Shown piece by piece: positions 51,499 to 59,950 of a DNA stretch of 64,000 nt. The DNA comes from Bacillota bacterium (lineage in GTDB: Bacteria; Bacillota; Limnochordia; Darwinibacteriales; Darwinibacteriaceae). The translations under genes and the position numbers were made by a program. The notes under the pieces were generated by a model. It was not told the origin of the DNA and did not search any database. It worked only from the letters and a program-made list of their open reading frames with translations. Positions within the stretch are counted from its first letter, which is position 1; the number at the start of each line of letters is the position of its first letter. Where the stretch lies: the NCBI GenBank assembly GCA_029776155.1, contig JAKOTU010000060.1, positions 1-64,000 of the forward strand. The letters are read 5' to 3'.

Positions 51499-51733
51499 TG
51501 TAGAGTTAATATTCTCGATGTGTAAAGGAGATCCTCCTTAAGCAAAGAGGTTTATTTCCAACCTCTCCTCTTTAAAGTTCTGCAAAGATTATTGCCATAG
51601 TATCCTTGGAGACAGCGAAGGGAATGTGATTGGAATCACAGAATAAAGTGCATTGGGAAGCAGGTTATTGCCAGGGGGTCAACAAATATTACTGTGACGA
51701 TACTATCTACCACGACAGCTAGGAGGGTCCTCA

Positions 51734-52690
51734 GTGCGAAGAATCTTAGTAACAGGGGCCTTGGGCCAAATCGGTTCTGAACTGACTGTACGCTTGCGGG
51801 AAATCTATGGAGAGAGTAATGTGGTGGCCAGCAGCAAGAGCGCCAAAGATGGACATGAAGAACTGGTGGCCTCTGGGCCCTTTGAGATCGTGGACGTGAC
51901 CAATCGGGAACAGTTGGCCCAGGCGGTGCAGAAGCACAAAATCAACACCATCATCCACCTGGCCGCCATACTCTCGGCGGTGGGCGAGCAGAACCCCCAT
52001 CTGGCCTGGGAAGTGAACATCAACGGGTTGTACAATGTGTTGGAAGTGGCCAGGCATGAGAATTGCTCTGTGTTTACCCCCAGCTCCATTGCGGCCTTTG
52101 GGGATTCCACCCCTAAAGACAAAACCCCCCAGGATACCATTCAGCGGCCCTCCACCATGTATGGAGTGACCAAGGTGGCTGGGGAGCTGCTCTGCGACTA
52201 CTATTTCCACAAGTTTGGGGTGGACACCCGGGGCGTGCGTTTTCCAGGACTTATCTCCTACAAAACCCTGCCCGGCGGAGGCACCACCGATTACGCCGTG
52301 CATATTTACTACGAAGCCCTGCGGCAGAAGAGATACACCAGTTACATAGGCCCCGGCACTAAGATGGACATGATGTATATGCCCGATGCCCTAGATGCCA
52401 TTATCAATCTCATGGAAGCAGATCCCAAGAAGCTGATCCACAGAAACGCCTTTAACGTGACCGCCATGAGTTTTGCCCCGGAGGACATTGCCCGCTCGAT
52501 CCAGAAGTTCATCCCCGAGTTTGAACTGGATTTCGATGTGGACCCGGTCAGGCAGGCCATTGCCGAATCCTGGCCCAACTCCCTGGATGACAGCGCCGCC
52601 CGGGAAGAATGGGGCTGGAGTCCTAAATACGATTTGGATGCCATGACTGAAGATATGCTGAAGAACCTCAAGATTAAACTCGGTCTTTGA
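51734..52690 (+). CDS. NAD-dependent epimerase-fold dehydrogenase, L-threonine 3-dehydrogenase-like
   Basis: A 318-residue extended SDR. Start GTG follows CTAGGAGGGTCCTCA. Nucleotide site GALGQIGSEL, then HLAAILSAVGEQNPHLAWEV, FTPSSIAAFG and the catalytic YGVTK (Tyr-x3-Lys). Middle (VRFPGLISYKTLPGGGTTDY) and C terminus (WPNSLDDSAAREEWGWSPKY) match the epimerase-type threonine dehydrogenases, which oxidise L-threonine to 2-amino-3-oxobutyrate. No 2-amino-3-ketobutyrate ligase is adjacent. Transcribed alone and followed by a terminator. Confidence 0.88.
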   Translation: MRRILVTGALGQIGSELTVRLREIYGESNVVASSKSAKDGHEELVASGPFEIVDVTNREQLAQAVQKHKINTIIHLAAILSAVGEQNPHLAWEVNINGLYNVLEVARHENCSVFTPSSIAAFGDSTPKDKTPQDTIQRPSTMYGVTKVAGELLCDYYFHKFGVDTRGVRFPGLISYKTLPGGGTTDYAVHIYYEALRQKRYTSYIGPGTKMDMMYMPDALDAIINLMEADPKKLIHRNAFNVTAMSFAPEDIARSIQKFIPEFELDFDVDPVRQAIAESWPNSLDDSAAREEWGWSPKYDLDAMTEDMLKNLKIKLGL

Positions 52691-52709
52691 CCTTGGGGCC
52701 TTTCTTGCA

Positions 52710-52740
52710 CAGGGCTTTTGGCTGGGAGCCAAAAGCCCTG
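52710..52740. terminator. Strong terminator hairpin
   Basis: CAGGGCTTTTGGCT and AGCCAAAAGCCCTG form a perfect 14-bp stem with a 3-base loop, between the dehydrogenase gene and the decayed surface-protein gene. It can work in both directions. Confidence 0.8.
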
Positions 52741-52747
52741 CTTGCTG

Positions 52748-53337
52748 TTACAACAAAAGCACCAGGATCCCAATAAGGAGCAGAATAACCAGGGCTAGGA
52801 AGATCTGCTCAGGTTCCAGCAGTGATAACGTACTTGGGCAATGGCGAAATCCGCTCCTCCGAAGATGAACACCCGATCAATTCCCCCATCTTGCCTGGCG
52901 AAAAGGCGCGCCCCTCCCTCTCCCTGCACCACCCGGGTGACGCTTTCCACCGGGAGTGTCGCCGCGGTAAAACACAGCAGTGAACCCCACGGGAGCAAAG
53001 GAGCCAGGCTCCAGTTCAAAGCCAAAGATGGTCACCGGACGGGACAGCTCCATGGTCAATGTGGTGCCCGAGGAAACCAACACGAAGGGATTGGGGTCTT
53101 CGGCGTAGGGAGGCGAGGACCAGGTTGCCCAACCACTGGGCACCGGCCCCGTCTTCACCAGTGGTGCGCTGAGGAGATGGAATCATACTCTCCCGCAGGC
53201 AGTCCCGAAAAGTCAAGCTTCCTGGTGGCAGCAAGATAGGCGGTATTGGGGTTGTCAATGGGGGCGGCGAGACTCCCTGCTTGCCCTGGCCCACCTGCCG
53301 GTTCTACCACCAAAGTACCAAAGTTACTGCCTACCAA
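52748..53337 (-). pseudogene. Frameshifted copy of the tail-anchored surface-type protein family
   Basis: Homology to the two intact genes upstream runs through three reading frames. Frame 1 (TTG 53337): LVGSNFGTLVVEP ... APIDNPNTAYLAATRKLDF, ending early at AHHW. Frame 2: LVKTGPVPSGWATWSSPPYA, DPNPFVLVSSG, SIFGFELEP-like TIFGFELEPGSFAP. Frame 3: VESVTRVVQGEGGARLFARQ, then FAIAQVRY. A fourth shift gives the hydrophobic tail FLALVILLLIGILVLLL. Breaks lie near 53165, 52953 and 52820; the first also lost ~8 codons. Either a true pseudogene or a stretch of bad consensus. Confidence 0.8.
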
Positions 53338-53446
53338 CTTGGGCTCCCCCCATGCAGTGTTTATGGGAACTTTCCTCCTTCAGTTGTTGGGCACGCAGCA
53401 GAAGGGCCCAGCAGGACCTGCCGGACCCCTTCGCCGCGGCACACCT

Positions 53447-54088
53447 TTACAGCAAAATCAGCAGCAGAATCAGCACCAAAAGCAGGGCTAGTACCAGAAC
53501 TGCGGTCTGGTTGTTCTGATCCAGCTGATAGCGCACCTGGGCGATGGCGAAATCTGAAGGGCCAAAGATAACCACTCGATCGATGCGGCCATCCATCCGG
53601 GCAAACAAGCGAGCACCGCTGTCGCCATCCACAACCCTATTGACGCTTTCAACTAGGGTATCTCCCAGGTAGAAGTCTGCCGTGAAATCAGCTTCGCCAA
53701 ACGGGCTGGGTTCCAGCTCGAAGCCGAAGATGGATACAGGTCGCGAAAGATCGAGGGTCAGGATGTTGGTGGGAGAGATGAGCACGAAGGGATTAGGATC
53801 CTCGGAAAAAGGCGGCGAAGACCACGTCTGCCAGCCTTCTGGAACAGGCCCGACCTTGGTCATGGATTCACTAAAGGTTACCGTTAAGATGCCATCGCTG
53901 ATCGCTTCATGGACGCTGAAGGGCGGCAGCTCAGCGATGTCAATCTTGGTGGTGGCGGCCAGATAGGCGGCATCCGGGTTATCGATGGGAGTGGCAGCAG
54001 TGGTCATCCCTCCCTCGGGAACAGGAACTAGGTGGACCTGAACCTGTTCCCGCAGATCCCCATGCAAATTGTTGCCTAGCTGTGACAT
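53447..54088 (-). CDS. Tail-anchored surface-type protein, copy A
   Basis: A 213-residue protein read from the ATG at 54088, behind AAGGGGGTGAACTG. There is no N-terminal signal peptide. A beta-rich domain (about 30-185) carries the family signature: TPIDNPDAAYLAATTKIDI, GPVPEGWQTWSSPPFSEDPN, VSIFGFELEPSPFGEADF, RVVDGDSGARLFARMDG and FAIAQVRYQL. The last ~22 residues are a very hydrophobic helix (VLALLLVLILLLILL). The GARLFA/FAIAQIRY pattern recalls 'choice-of-anchor' surface proteins of PEP-CTERM type, but without their sorting signal. Function unknown. Confidence 0.7.
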   Translation of the reverse strand: MSQLGNNLHGDLREQVQVHLVPVPEGGMTTAATPIDNPDAAYLAATTKIDIAELPPFSVHEAISDGILTVTFSESMTKVGPVPEGWQTWSSPPFSEDPNPFVLISPTNILTLDLSRPVSIFGFELEPSPFGEADFTADFYLGDTLVESVNRVVDGDSGARLFARMDGRIDRVVIFGPSDFAIAQVRYQLDQNNQTAVLVLALLLVLILLLILL

Positions 54089-54176
54089 CAGTTCACCCCC
54101 TTCCCTTGGGCCATACATATGCGTTCCTTGAGAAAGGGAAATGGCCGAGCTTTCCTGTTTGACGGACCATTAACTA

Positions 54177-54215
54177 AGAACCGAGGCCCGGAGCAGCTCC
54201 GAAGCCTCGGTTCTT
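54177..54215 (-). terminator. Terminator after copy B of the surface-type family
   Basis: AAGAACCGAGGC pairs with GCCTCGGTTCTT, with an inner CGGAGC/GCTCCG stem. It lies 9 bases after the stop codon of the gene at 54224-54847. Confidence 0.75.
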
Positions 54216-54223
54216 TTCCCTGA

Positions 54224-54847
54224 TTAGAGCAAGATGAGGGCCAAGATCACGATCAACACTAGGGCCGCTAATGTGGTCCAAAAGGGGATGGGCGAAGCTA
54301 ACTGGTAGCGGACTTGGGCGATGGCGAAATTGGAACTGCCGGTGATCACAACCCGGTTGATGGGATCCCCTTCCCGGGCGAAGAGGCGGGCGCCGGAATT
54401 GCCGTTCACAACCCGGGTAATGGACTCTATGAGCTCATCGTTATCATAGAACTCCACAATAAAGGTTTCAGCCGAAAAGGGGAATGGCTCCAGCTCAAAG
54501 CCGAAAATGGTTACATACTCCGAAAGGTCCAAAACCAAGTTGGTGGTATCAGCGCGCAGTACATACGGGTTGGGGTCCTCGGAGAACGGAGGGGAGGACC
54601 AGGTGAGCCAGCCGTCGGGCACGGGCCCATACTTTTCCACAGGTGTGCTGAAAGAAACGGTCAGGATACCGTCGGTGATGGAGTTTTGCGTGCTGCCGAA
54701 GGGCAAGCCTGAAATGTCGATCTTGGTGGTCTCGGCCAGATACTCGGCATCAGGATTGTCGATGGGAGTGGCCAGTATGCTCAGCTCTCCCCCACTCTGT
54801 GCGGCATGGTCCCACTCAACGCTTGTACCCAAATTGGTGCCGACCAT
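54224..54847 (-). CDS. Tail-anchored surface-type protein, copy B
   Basis: A ~207-residue paralogue of copy A. I start at ATG (54847; MVGTNLGTSVEWD) with CAGGAACCCAAA upstream; the decayed copy has a TTG at the same place (LVGSNFGTL). A stronger GGAGGTGAAC about 35 bases further upstream has no canonical in-frame start at good spacing, so the true N terminus is uncertain. Family segments: TPIDNPDAEYLAETTKIDIS, GPVPDGWLTWSSPPFSEDPN, VTIFGFELEPFPFSAETF, RVVNGNSGARLFAREGDP, FAIAQVRYQL, and a C-terminal membrane helix (TTLAALVLIVILALILL). It follows the antiporter gene. Confidence 0.68.
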   Translation of the reverse strand: MVGTNLGTSVEWDHAAQSGGELSILATPIDNPDAEYLAETTKIDISGLPFGSTQNSITDGILTVSFSTPVEKYGPVPDGWLTWSSPPFSEDPNPYVLRADTTNLVLDLSEYVTIFGFELEPFPFSAETFIVEFYDNDELIESITRVVNGNSGARLFAREGDPINRVVITGSSNFAIAQVRYQLASPIPFWTTLAALVLIVILALILL

Positions 54848-54926
54848 TTTGGGTTCCTGCAGATTGGTCTCGATAGTGAGTTCACCTCCAGCTGAATTGA
54901 GGCCAACTTCCACTACAAAGCTATGC

Positions 54927-56180
54927 TCAGCTTTGCTCAAAGGCAATGACCGGCAGTTCCCGTTTGTCGGCGGCTGGCCCTTCCTGTTCCGCCGGAGTCT
55001 GCCTCCGGTCCAGCCCGCCAATTTCCCCCGCCTTTTGGATGGCCAGTTTGGCCAAGATGGGACCAGATACTTCGTACACTAACACACTGAACATGATAAT
55101 GGTGGTGATGGCTGCTGCATACTGGGGCAGGAACTGCCTGACCAGAACAGAAAGCCCGATGGAGATTCCCCCCTGGGGCAGCAGGGTATAGCCCAGGTAC
55201 TTGGTGACCGCTGCCGGGGCTTTCGTCAGCTGTGCTCCCAGGCGGGCGCCGATAATCTTGCCCGCGGCCCGGGCGAAGATGTAACTCAGGCCCAGGAGAC
55301 CCACCGTCATCAGGATGCGCAGATCGAGGCTGGCGCCTGCCAAGGCAAAAAACAGGACGTAGACCGGAGCAGCGAAATCGTTGACGGAGCGGAACACCCG
55401 GATGGAGTAGCGCATCACATTCACCAGAACAGCTCCCATCATGATGTTGGTTAACAGTGCCGATAAACCTAGGAAATTCGCGAGGCCCGTGGCTGCGGCG
55501 ATGGCGCCTAGAGCCATACCCTGCAGTTCATCCCTATCTTCGGCTTTGGCGGCCACCTGCGACAAGGCCCAACCTAAGATGGTGCCCAAAGCCAAAGACC
55601 CCACGATCTCCCCTACAGGCTGCAGCAGCATGCGGACCAGTGAAGTGTCCGCGCTGCCCACGGACAGCCTGGCTAGGGACAGGGCAATACCGAAGGCCAC
55701 AATGCCCAAAACATCATCTAAGGCGGCAACAGGAAGCAGTGTCCTGGTTACGGGCCCATCAGCCCTGAACTGCCGGATGACCAGCAGTGTTGCCGCGGGA
55801 GCCGTGGCTGCCGACATGGATGCGATCACAATGCTGAACGCAAAGGGTTGGCCAAACACGAAGTACATCACGGTAAAGACGACCCCGATAGCCCCTGCCA
55901 CTTCCAGCACAGTGATGATAAAGATTGACTTGCCCAAGCTGCGCAGATCTTTCCACACAAACTCACTGCCGATGCTGAAGGCAATCATGGCCAGAGCGAC
56001 TTCACTGATAACCGCAAACGCATTCAGGTCAGAAGCGGTAACTAGACCGGCAAACGAAGGGCCCAGCAGAAGGCCTGCCACCAAATACCCCGAGACATTA
56101 GGCAGTTTTACTTTCCCGGCAGCTTTCCCACCCACCAACCCAACTGCCAGAACGATGCCAAGTTTCAAAAGAACGTCCAC
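54927..56180 (-). CDS. Kef-type cation/proton antiporter
   Basis: A 417-residue membrane protein with about 12 helices of the Na_H_exchanger family. Start GTG (56180) behind GGGAGGGATTCTA. Segments: LPNVSGYLVAGLLLGPSFAG, AVISEVALAMIAFSIGSEFV, ATAPAATLLVIRQFRADGPV and ALDDVLGIVAFGIALSLARL (LDD ion-binding region). It lacks the cytoplasmic RCK (TrkA-N) domain found in full KefB/C, ending in a short polar tail. It probably exports K+ or Na+ in exchange for protons. A c-di-AMP riboswitch precedes it, fitting the known link between c-di-AMP and potassium balance. Confidence 0.9.
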   Translation of the reverse strand: MDVLLKLGIVLAVGLVGGKAAGKVKLPNVSGYLVAGLLLGPSFAGLVTASDLNAFAVISEVALAMIAFSIGSEFVWKDLRSLGKSIFIITVLEVAGAIGVVFTVMYFVFGQPFAFSIVIASMSAATAPAATLLVIRQFRADGPVTRTLLPVAALDDVLGIVAFGIALSLARLSVGSADTSLVRMLLQPVGEIVGSLALGTILGWALSQVAAKAEDRDELQGMALGAIAAATGLANFLGLSALLTNIMMGAVLVNVMRYSIRVFRSVNDFAAPVYVLFFALAGASLDLRILMTVGLLGLSYIFARAAGKIIGARLGAQLTKAPAAVTKYLGYTLLPQGGISIGLSVLVRQFLPQYAAAITTIIMFSVLVYEVSGPILAKLAIQKAGEIGGLDRRQTPAEQEGPAADKRELPVIAFEQS

Positions 56181-56259
56181 TAGAATCCCTCCCGTGAAAT
56201 AGATGTTGCGCGACTTTCTGCCCTGACTTCAGATTGGGGGCACTCTGAGCTCAGAAAGC

Positions 56260-56303
56260 AAAAAAGCGCGTACCCTAGGCCTGTGACCTAGATGTCTGCG
56301 CTT
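56260..56303 (-). terminator. Riboswitch expression-platform terminator
   Basis: On the minus strand AAGCGC pairs with GCGCTT, with an inner CTAGG/CCTAG stem, and runs into TTTTTTGC. It lies between the c-di-AMP aptamer and the antiporter gene and should be controlled by the aptamer. Confidence 0.75.
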
Positions 56304-56305
56304 GG

Positions 56306-56408
56306 TGTACTCCTATGGGGTTAGCTGACGGGTTAGGACGCCCAAGTCGCCCTTCTTGAATACTCAAGATTCACCCCACATAGTTGGGTCCCCCACTATC
56401 ACTATTCG
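56306..56408 (-). ncRNA. c-di-AMP riboswitch (ydaO/yuaA type)
   Basis: On the minus strand the aptamer reads, in order, GGGGGACCCA, then TGGGGTGAATC, then AAGGGCGACTTGGGCGTCC, then AACCCGTCAGCTAACCCC. GGTGAATC and AACCCGTCAGCTAACC are hallmarks of the ydaO class. This class is usually an OFF switch: c-di-AMP stabilises the terminator form. Here it would lower expression of the Kef-type antiporter when c-di-AMP is high. Confidence 0.88.
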
Positions 56409-56423
56409 GAGCTTACAGGCTCT

Positions 56424-56451
56424 ATCATACCTGATTTGCTGCAAAATGCAA
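56424..56451 (-). promoter_or_regulatory. Promoter of the riboswitch-antiporter transcript
   Basis: On the minus strand TTGCAT (56451-56446) and TATGAT (56429-56424) are 16 bases apart. The transcript would start just before the aptamer. Confidence 0.6.
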
Positions 56452-56535
56452 GTTCAGTCCCCAGCTCATTGTCCAAAAGGCCCGCCAGTGCTATGATTAA
56501 CCTAGATCAAGCAACAGCAGCAAGGGGGCAAAGTT

Positions 56536-57330
56536 ATGGATTTCCAAAACAAGGTCTGTGTGGTCACCGGAGGTGCCCTGGGCATCGGCCGCTGCCTAAC
56601 CCAAGAGTTTGCCCGCCGCGGCGCTAAAGTGGCCTTCATCGATCGGGATGAAGCGGCTGGCCAGGAGAACTTAGAGGTTATCCGCCAAGCAGGGGGCCAA
56701 GCCCTGTTCTTCCACGGTGATATTGCGGAAGAGCAGGTGCTGCGCGACTTCGTCCAAGAAGTGGTCAAAGCATACAGTAAGGTTGATTACCTGATCAACA
56801 ACGCCTGCCTGTCCCGGGGCGGCATTCTCTCTGGATGCAGCTACGAGGACTTCAATTACGTGCTGCGCATCGGCGTTACCGCTCCGTACTTCTTAAGCCT
56901 CCTGCTCCTTCCCCACTTCAATCCCGGTGCCAGCATCATCAATATCTCTTCCACCCGGGCCCTCATGTCCCAGCCAGATACGGAAAGCTACACCGCAGCC
57001 AAAGGCGGTATTACCGCCCTCACCCACGGTCTGACCGCCAGCCTGGCGGGGAGAGTACGGGTCAATGCCATCTCCCCCGGTTGGATCGACACTACCCCTT
57101 ACCACGGATCCAACTACATGCCCAGCCATTCACCTGCAGACCAACTGCAGCATCCGGTAAAGCGCATTGGGCAGCCCATGGATATTGTGCGCGCCGTCAT
57201 GTTCCTCTGCTCCGAAGAAAACAGCTTCATCAACGGCCAAAACCTAGTGGTGGACGGCGGCATGACCAAGCTGATGATCTACCACGGGGATTTCGGTTGG
57301 TCATTCACACCGGAAGAGGAAGGAAACTAA
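56536..57330 (+). CDS. Short-chain dehydrogenase/reductase
   Basis: A 264-residue classical SDR. Start ATG behind AAGGGGGCAAAGTT. Cofactor site VTGGALGIGRCLTQEF, NNACLSRGG, catalytic Ser in NISSTRALMS and Tyr-x3-Lys in YTAAKGG. The C-terminal part (VNAISPGWIDTTPYHGSNYM; FINGQNLVVDGGMTKLM) is usual for the family. The residues after the first strand (FIDRDEAAGQ) suggest NAD preference. Substrate unknown. It lies between the antiporter riboswitch and the hexuronate operon, convergent with gnd. Confidence 0.85.
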   Translation: MDFQNKVCVVTGGALGIGRCLTQEFARRGAKVAFIDRDEAAGQENLEVIRQAGGQALFFHGDIAEEQVLRDFVQEVVKAYSKVDYLINNACLSRGGILSGCSYEDFNYVLRIGVTAPYFLSLLLLPHFNPGASIINISSTRALMSQPDTESYTAAKGGITALTHGLTASLAGRVRVNAISPGWIDTTPYHGSNYMPSHSPADQLQHPVKRIGQPMDIVRAVMFLCSEENSFINGQNLVVDGGMTKLMIYHGDFGWSFTPEEEGN

Positions 57331-57357
57331 CAGCCTCGGCCGCAGCCCATGATAACA

Positions 57358-57388
57358 GACCCGCATCACCCTAGGGGTAATGCGGGTC
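57358..57388. terminator. Bidirectional terminator between SDR and gnd
   Basis: GACCCGCAT and ATGCGGGTC form the stem, with an inner ACCC/GGGT, between two convergent genes. Confidence 0.75.
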
Positions 57389-57396
57389 TTGTGGTT

Positions 57397-58848
57397 TTAG
57401 ACGTTGTAGGTGGTTGCCGAGGTGCTTCCTCCCGTTCCGGTCCAGTTGGTGTGGAAGAACTCGCCCCGGGGCCTGTCGATGCGTTCGTAGGTGTGGGCAC
57501 CGAAGTAGTCCCTTTGGGCCTGCAGCAGATTGGCGGGAAGCCTCGGATTGCGGTAGCCATCGTAGTAGGTCAGGGCCGAAGCAAAGGCTGGCACCGGGAT
57601 GCCGTTGGCCAAGGCGGTGGCGCACACCCTCCGCCAGCTCTCCTGACAGGCTGCGATCTGCTCTTTAAAGAACGGATCCAAGAGCAGGTTGGTCAGTCCA
57701 GGGTCGCGGTCAAAGGCCTTTTTGATCTCGCCCAAGAAGACAGAGCGGATAATGCAGCCGCCCCTCCAGAGCAGGGCGATGCCCCCGTAATTGAGGTTCC
57801 AGCCGTAGGTTTCGGAAGCGGCCCTCATCAGGGCATAACCCTGGGCGTAGGACACAATTTTCGAAGCATAGAGCGCCCGGCGGATATCCTCCACGAAGGC
57901 CTGCTTATCCCCCTCAAACTTGACCTGGGGACCAGTGAGCACCTGCGCAGCTGCCACCCGCTCGTCCTTCAGGGCAGACAAGCAGCGGGCAAACACCGCT
58001 TCAGCGATCAACGTCAAGGGAATGCCCTCATCCAGGGCGGCAATGGCCGTCCATTTGCCTGTACCCTTCTGCCCTGCCGTATCCAGAATCTTCTCCACCA
58101 AAGGCGAACCATCTTCGTCTTTAAAGGCCAGGATATGGCTGGTGATCTCGATGAGATAACTGTCCAGCTCGCCCTTGTTCCACTCCGCGAACACCTCGGC
58201 CATCTCATCGGCGCCCAGGCCCAAGAGTTCTTTCATCAGGTGGTAGGCTTCGCAGATCAGCTGCATGTCGCCGTACTCAATGCCGTTATGCACCATTTTC
58301 ACGAAATGACCGGCGCCATCGGGCCCCACCCAATCGGCGCAGGGGCTGCCATCTTCCACCTTGGCGGCAATGGCCTGGAAAATGGGCTGGATATGGGGCC
58401 AAGCTGCAGGCGAACCGCCTGGCATGAGGCTGGGCCCATGCAGAGCCCCCTCTTCACCGCCCGATACTCCTGTACCCACGTACAGCAGTCCGTGCCCTTC
58501 CACCAGCTTGGTGCGGCGGATGGTGTCGGGGAAGTGGGAGTTACCTCCATCGATAATGATGTCCCCTTCTTCCAAGAGGGGAATGAGTTTTTCAATGAAA
58601 TCGTCCACGGGTTTGCCGGCTTTGACCATGAGCATCACTTTGCGGGGGCGTTTGAGGCTGGCCACCAGCTCCTCCAGGGAATAGGTGCCGATGATGTTCT
58701 TGCCCTTGCCCCGGCCTTCCACAAAGTCGGTTACTCGCTCTACGGTGCGGTTGTACACCGCCACGGTGAAGCCCTTGCTCTCCATGTTCAGAGCCAAGTT
58801 TTCGCCCATGACGGCCAAACCAATCAAACCGAGATCCGCTTTAGACAC
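57397..58848 (-). CDS. gnd: 6-phosphogluconate dehydrogenase, decarboxylating
   Basis: A 483-residue enzyme that oxidises 6-phosphogluconate to ribulose 5-phosphate and CO2. Start GTG behind AAGGAGGAGCAGCT. Cofactor site [18 protein letters not shown] and the NADP-type NR in [11 protein letters not shown]. The substrate region is [20 protein letters not shown], and the catalytic Lys-His-Asn region is [15 protein letters not shown]. Full length for the long (dimeric) family. Last gene of the hexuronate operon, an unusual place for gnd. It suggests that 6-phosphogluconate arises from this pathway. Confidence 0.95.
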   Translation of the reverse strand: MSKADLGLIGLAVMGENLALNMESKGFTVAVYNRTVERVTDFVEGRGKGKNIIGTYSLEELVASLKRPRKVMLMVKAGKPVDDFIEKLIPLLEEGDIIIDGGNSHFPDTIRRTKLVEGHGLLYVGTGVSGGEEGALHGPSLMPGGSPAAWPHIQPIFQAIAAKVEDGSPCADWVGPDGAGHFVKMVHNGIEYGDMQLICEAYHLMKELLGLGADEMAEVFAEWNKGELDSYLIEITSHILAFKDEDGSPLVEKILDTAGQKGTGKWTAIAALDEGIPLTLIAEAVFARCLSALKDERVAAAQVLTGPQVKFEGDKQAFVEDIRRALYASKIVSYAQGYALMRAASETYGWNLNYGGIALLWRGGCIIRSVFLGEIKKAFDRDPGLTNLLLDPFFKEQIAACQESWRRVCATALANGIPVPAFASALTYYDGYRNPRLPANLLQAQRDYFGAHTYERIDRPRGEFFHTNWTGTGGSTSATTYNV

Positions 58849-58863
58849 AGCTGCTCCTCCTTC

Positions 58864-59937
58864 CTACCTTTGAACCCGGGCGTTGCCGGCCCAGACGCTC
58901 CATACCTGCGCTTCATCGGCAGGCTGCACATAGTCCGTCAGGAATGTAGTGGCCATGGCCCCCGTGGCCCAGGCGAACTGGATCCACTTCTCAGACTCCC
59001 AGCCCCGGAGAATGGCGTAGAGCAAACCGCCCACAAAGCCATCTCCTCCGCCGATGCGGTCCAGCACGGTGATGGGCCTGGGTTCCACCACATGCCACTC
59101 TTCTCCAGCGAGGAGAATGGCTCCCCAGAGGTGGGAGTTCACATCCACCACTTCCCGCAGGGTGTTGGCGAACACGGTGGCGTTGGGGTAGCTTTCCTTC
59201 ACTCTCCGGATCATTTCCTTGAAGGAATCGATTTGGGCGCTGATCTCTTTGCCGCCCGCTTCCGGTCCGGGAATACCTAAGCAGAGCTGATAGTCTTCTT
59301 CGTTGCCGATGAGGATATCGCTTTGGCTGGCAATTTCACTGAACACTTGATGCAGCTCTTCTTCCCTGTTCTTCCAGAAAGAGGCGCGGTAGTTGAGGTC
59401 GAAGGAGACCAGTGTCCCGTGCTTTTTAGCTGCCTTGACCACATCCAGGCAGAACCGGCCCGTTTCCGGTGAAAGTGCGGCAATCAGACCGGACAGATGG
59501 ACGATCTGTACCCCTTCCTCGCCAAAAATGCGCTCCAGATCGAAGTACTTGGCATCGAGGATCCGGCCCACTTCCCCGGCCCGGTCATTGTGTACCCGCG
59601 GTCCCCGCACACCATAGCCGCTGTCGGCGATGTTGAACTGGTGCCGGTAGCCCCAGGGGCCGCCTTGAGGGATTTCGGGCCCTTCAAAATCCATACCCCT
59701 GCTGCGCAGGTTGCCTTTGATAAACTGGGCAATGGGGCTGCCCTGCACAAAGGCAGTGAGCACCTTAACCGGCAGACCCAGGTACGAAGATACGCTGGCC
59801 ACATTGCTCTCTGCACTTGTGGCGTGCATGATAAAGGTGTCGCTGGCGTGCACAGGCTGGCCGTAGAGCGGCGTGATGCGCACACCCATGCTGGTGGGTA
59901 CCAGCAGCGCGTATTTGCAGTCCGAACGCAGTTTCAT
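58864..59937 (-). CDS. kdgK: PfkB-family sugar kinase, 2-keto-3-deoxygluconate kinase-like
   Basis: A 357-residue kinase. ATG behind AAAGGGGGATCTGAG. The opening MGVRITPLYGQPVHASDTF and SAESNVASVSSYLGLPV place it with KDG kinases; the C-terminal signature is DRIGGGDGFVGGLLYAILRG, with catalytic Asp in GGGDGF. The adenine-side stretch NEEDYQLCLGI is also typical. KdgK makes KDPG in hexuronate breakdown. In this operon it could equally act on gluconate; the sequence alone does not settle the substrate. Confidence 0.82.
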   Translation of the reverse strand: MKLRSDCKYALLVPTSMGVRITPLYGQPVHASDTFIMHATSAESNVASVSSYLGLPVKVLTAFVQGSPIAQFIKGNLRSRGMDFEGPEIPQGGPWGYRHQFNIADSGYGVRGPRVHNDRAGEVGRILDAKYFDLERIFGEEGVQIVHLSGLIAALSPETGRFCLDVVKAAKKHGTLVSFDLNYRASFWKNREEELHQVFSEIASQSDILIGNEEDYQLCLGIPGPEAGGKEISAQIDSFKEMIRRVKESYPNATVFANTLREVVDVNSHLWGAILLAGEEWHVVEPRPITVLDRIGGGDGFVGGLLYAILRGWESEKWIQFAWATGAMATTFLTDYVQPADEAQVWSVWAGNARVQR

Positions 59938-59950
59938 CTCAGATCCCCCT

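Larger units (their letters stand above)
51261..51733. other. Divergent regulatory region between the BMP operon and the threonine-dehydrogenase-like gene
   Basis: About 470 noncoding bases. It holds the palindrome at 51283-51306, two LacI-type operator sites, a short palindrome AAGGAGATCCTCCTT (about 51524-51538), a hairpin AGAGGTT/AACCTCT (about 51545-51565) and AT-rich stretches. No gene or recognisable riboswitch seen. Confidence 0.65.

Noticed and set aside
51261-51733. Possible purine riboswitch in front of the BMP operon
   Set aside because: I looked for the purine aptamer core and its loop sequences on the minus strand and did not find them.
54847-55021. Upstream extension of copy B into the antiporter gene
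   Set aside because: It would overlap the antiporter C terminus and adds low-quality sequence; homology with the decayed copy begins near MVGTNLG.
57349-59280. 643-codon plus-strand frame
   Set aside because: It is the shadow of gnd and the KDG-kinase-like gene, both with clear motifs on the other strand.
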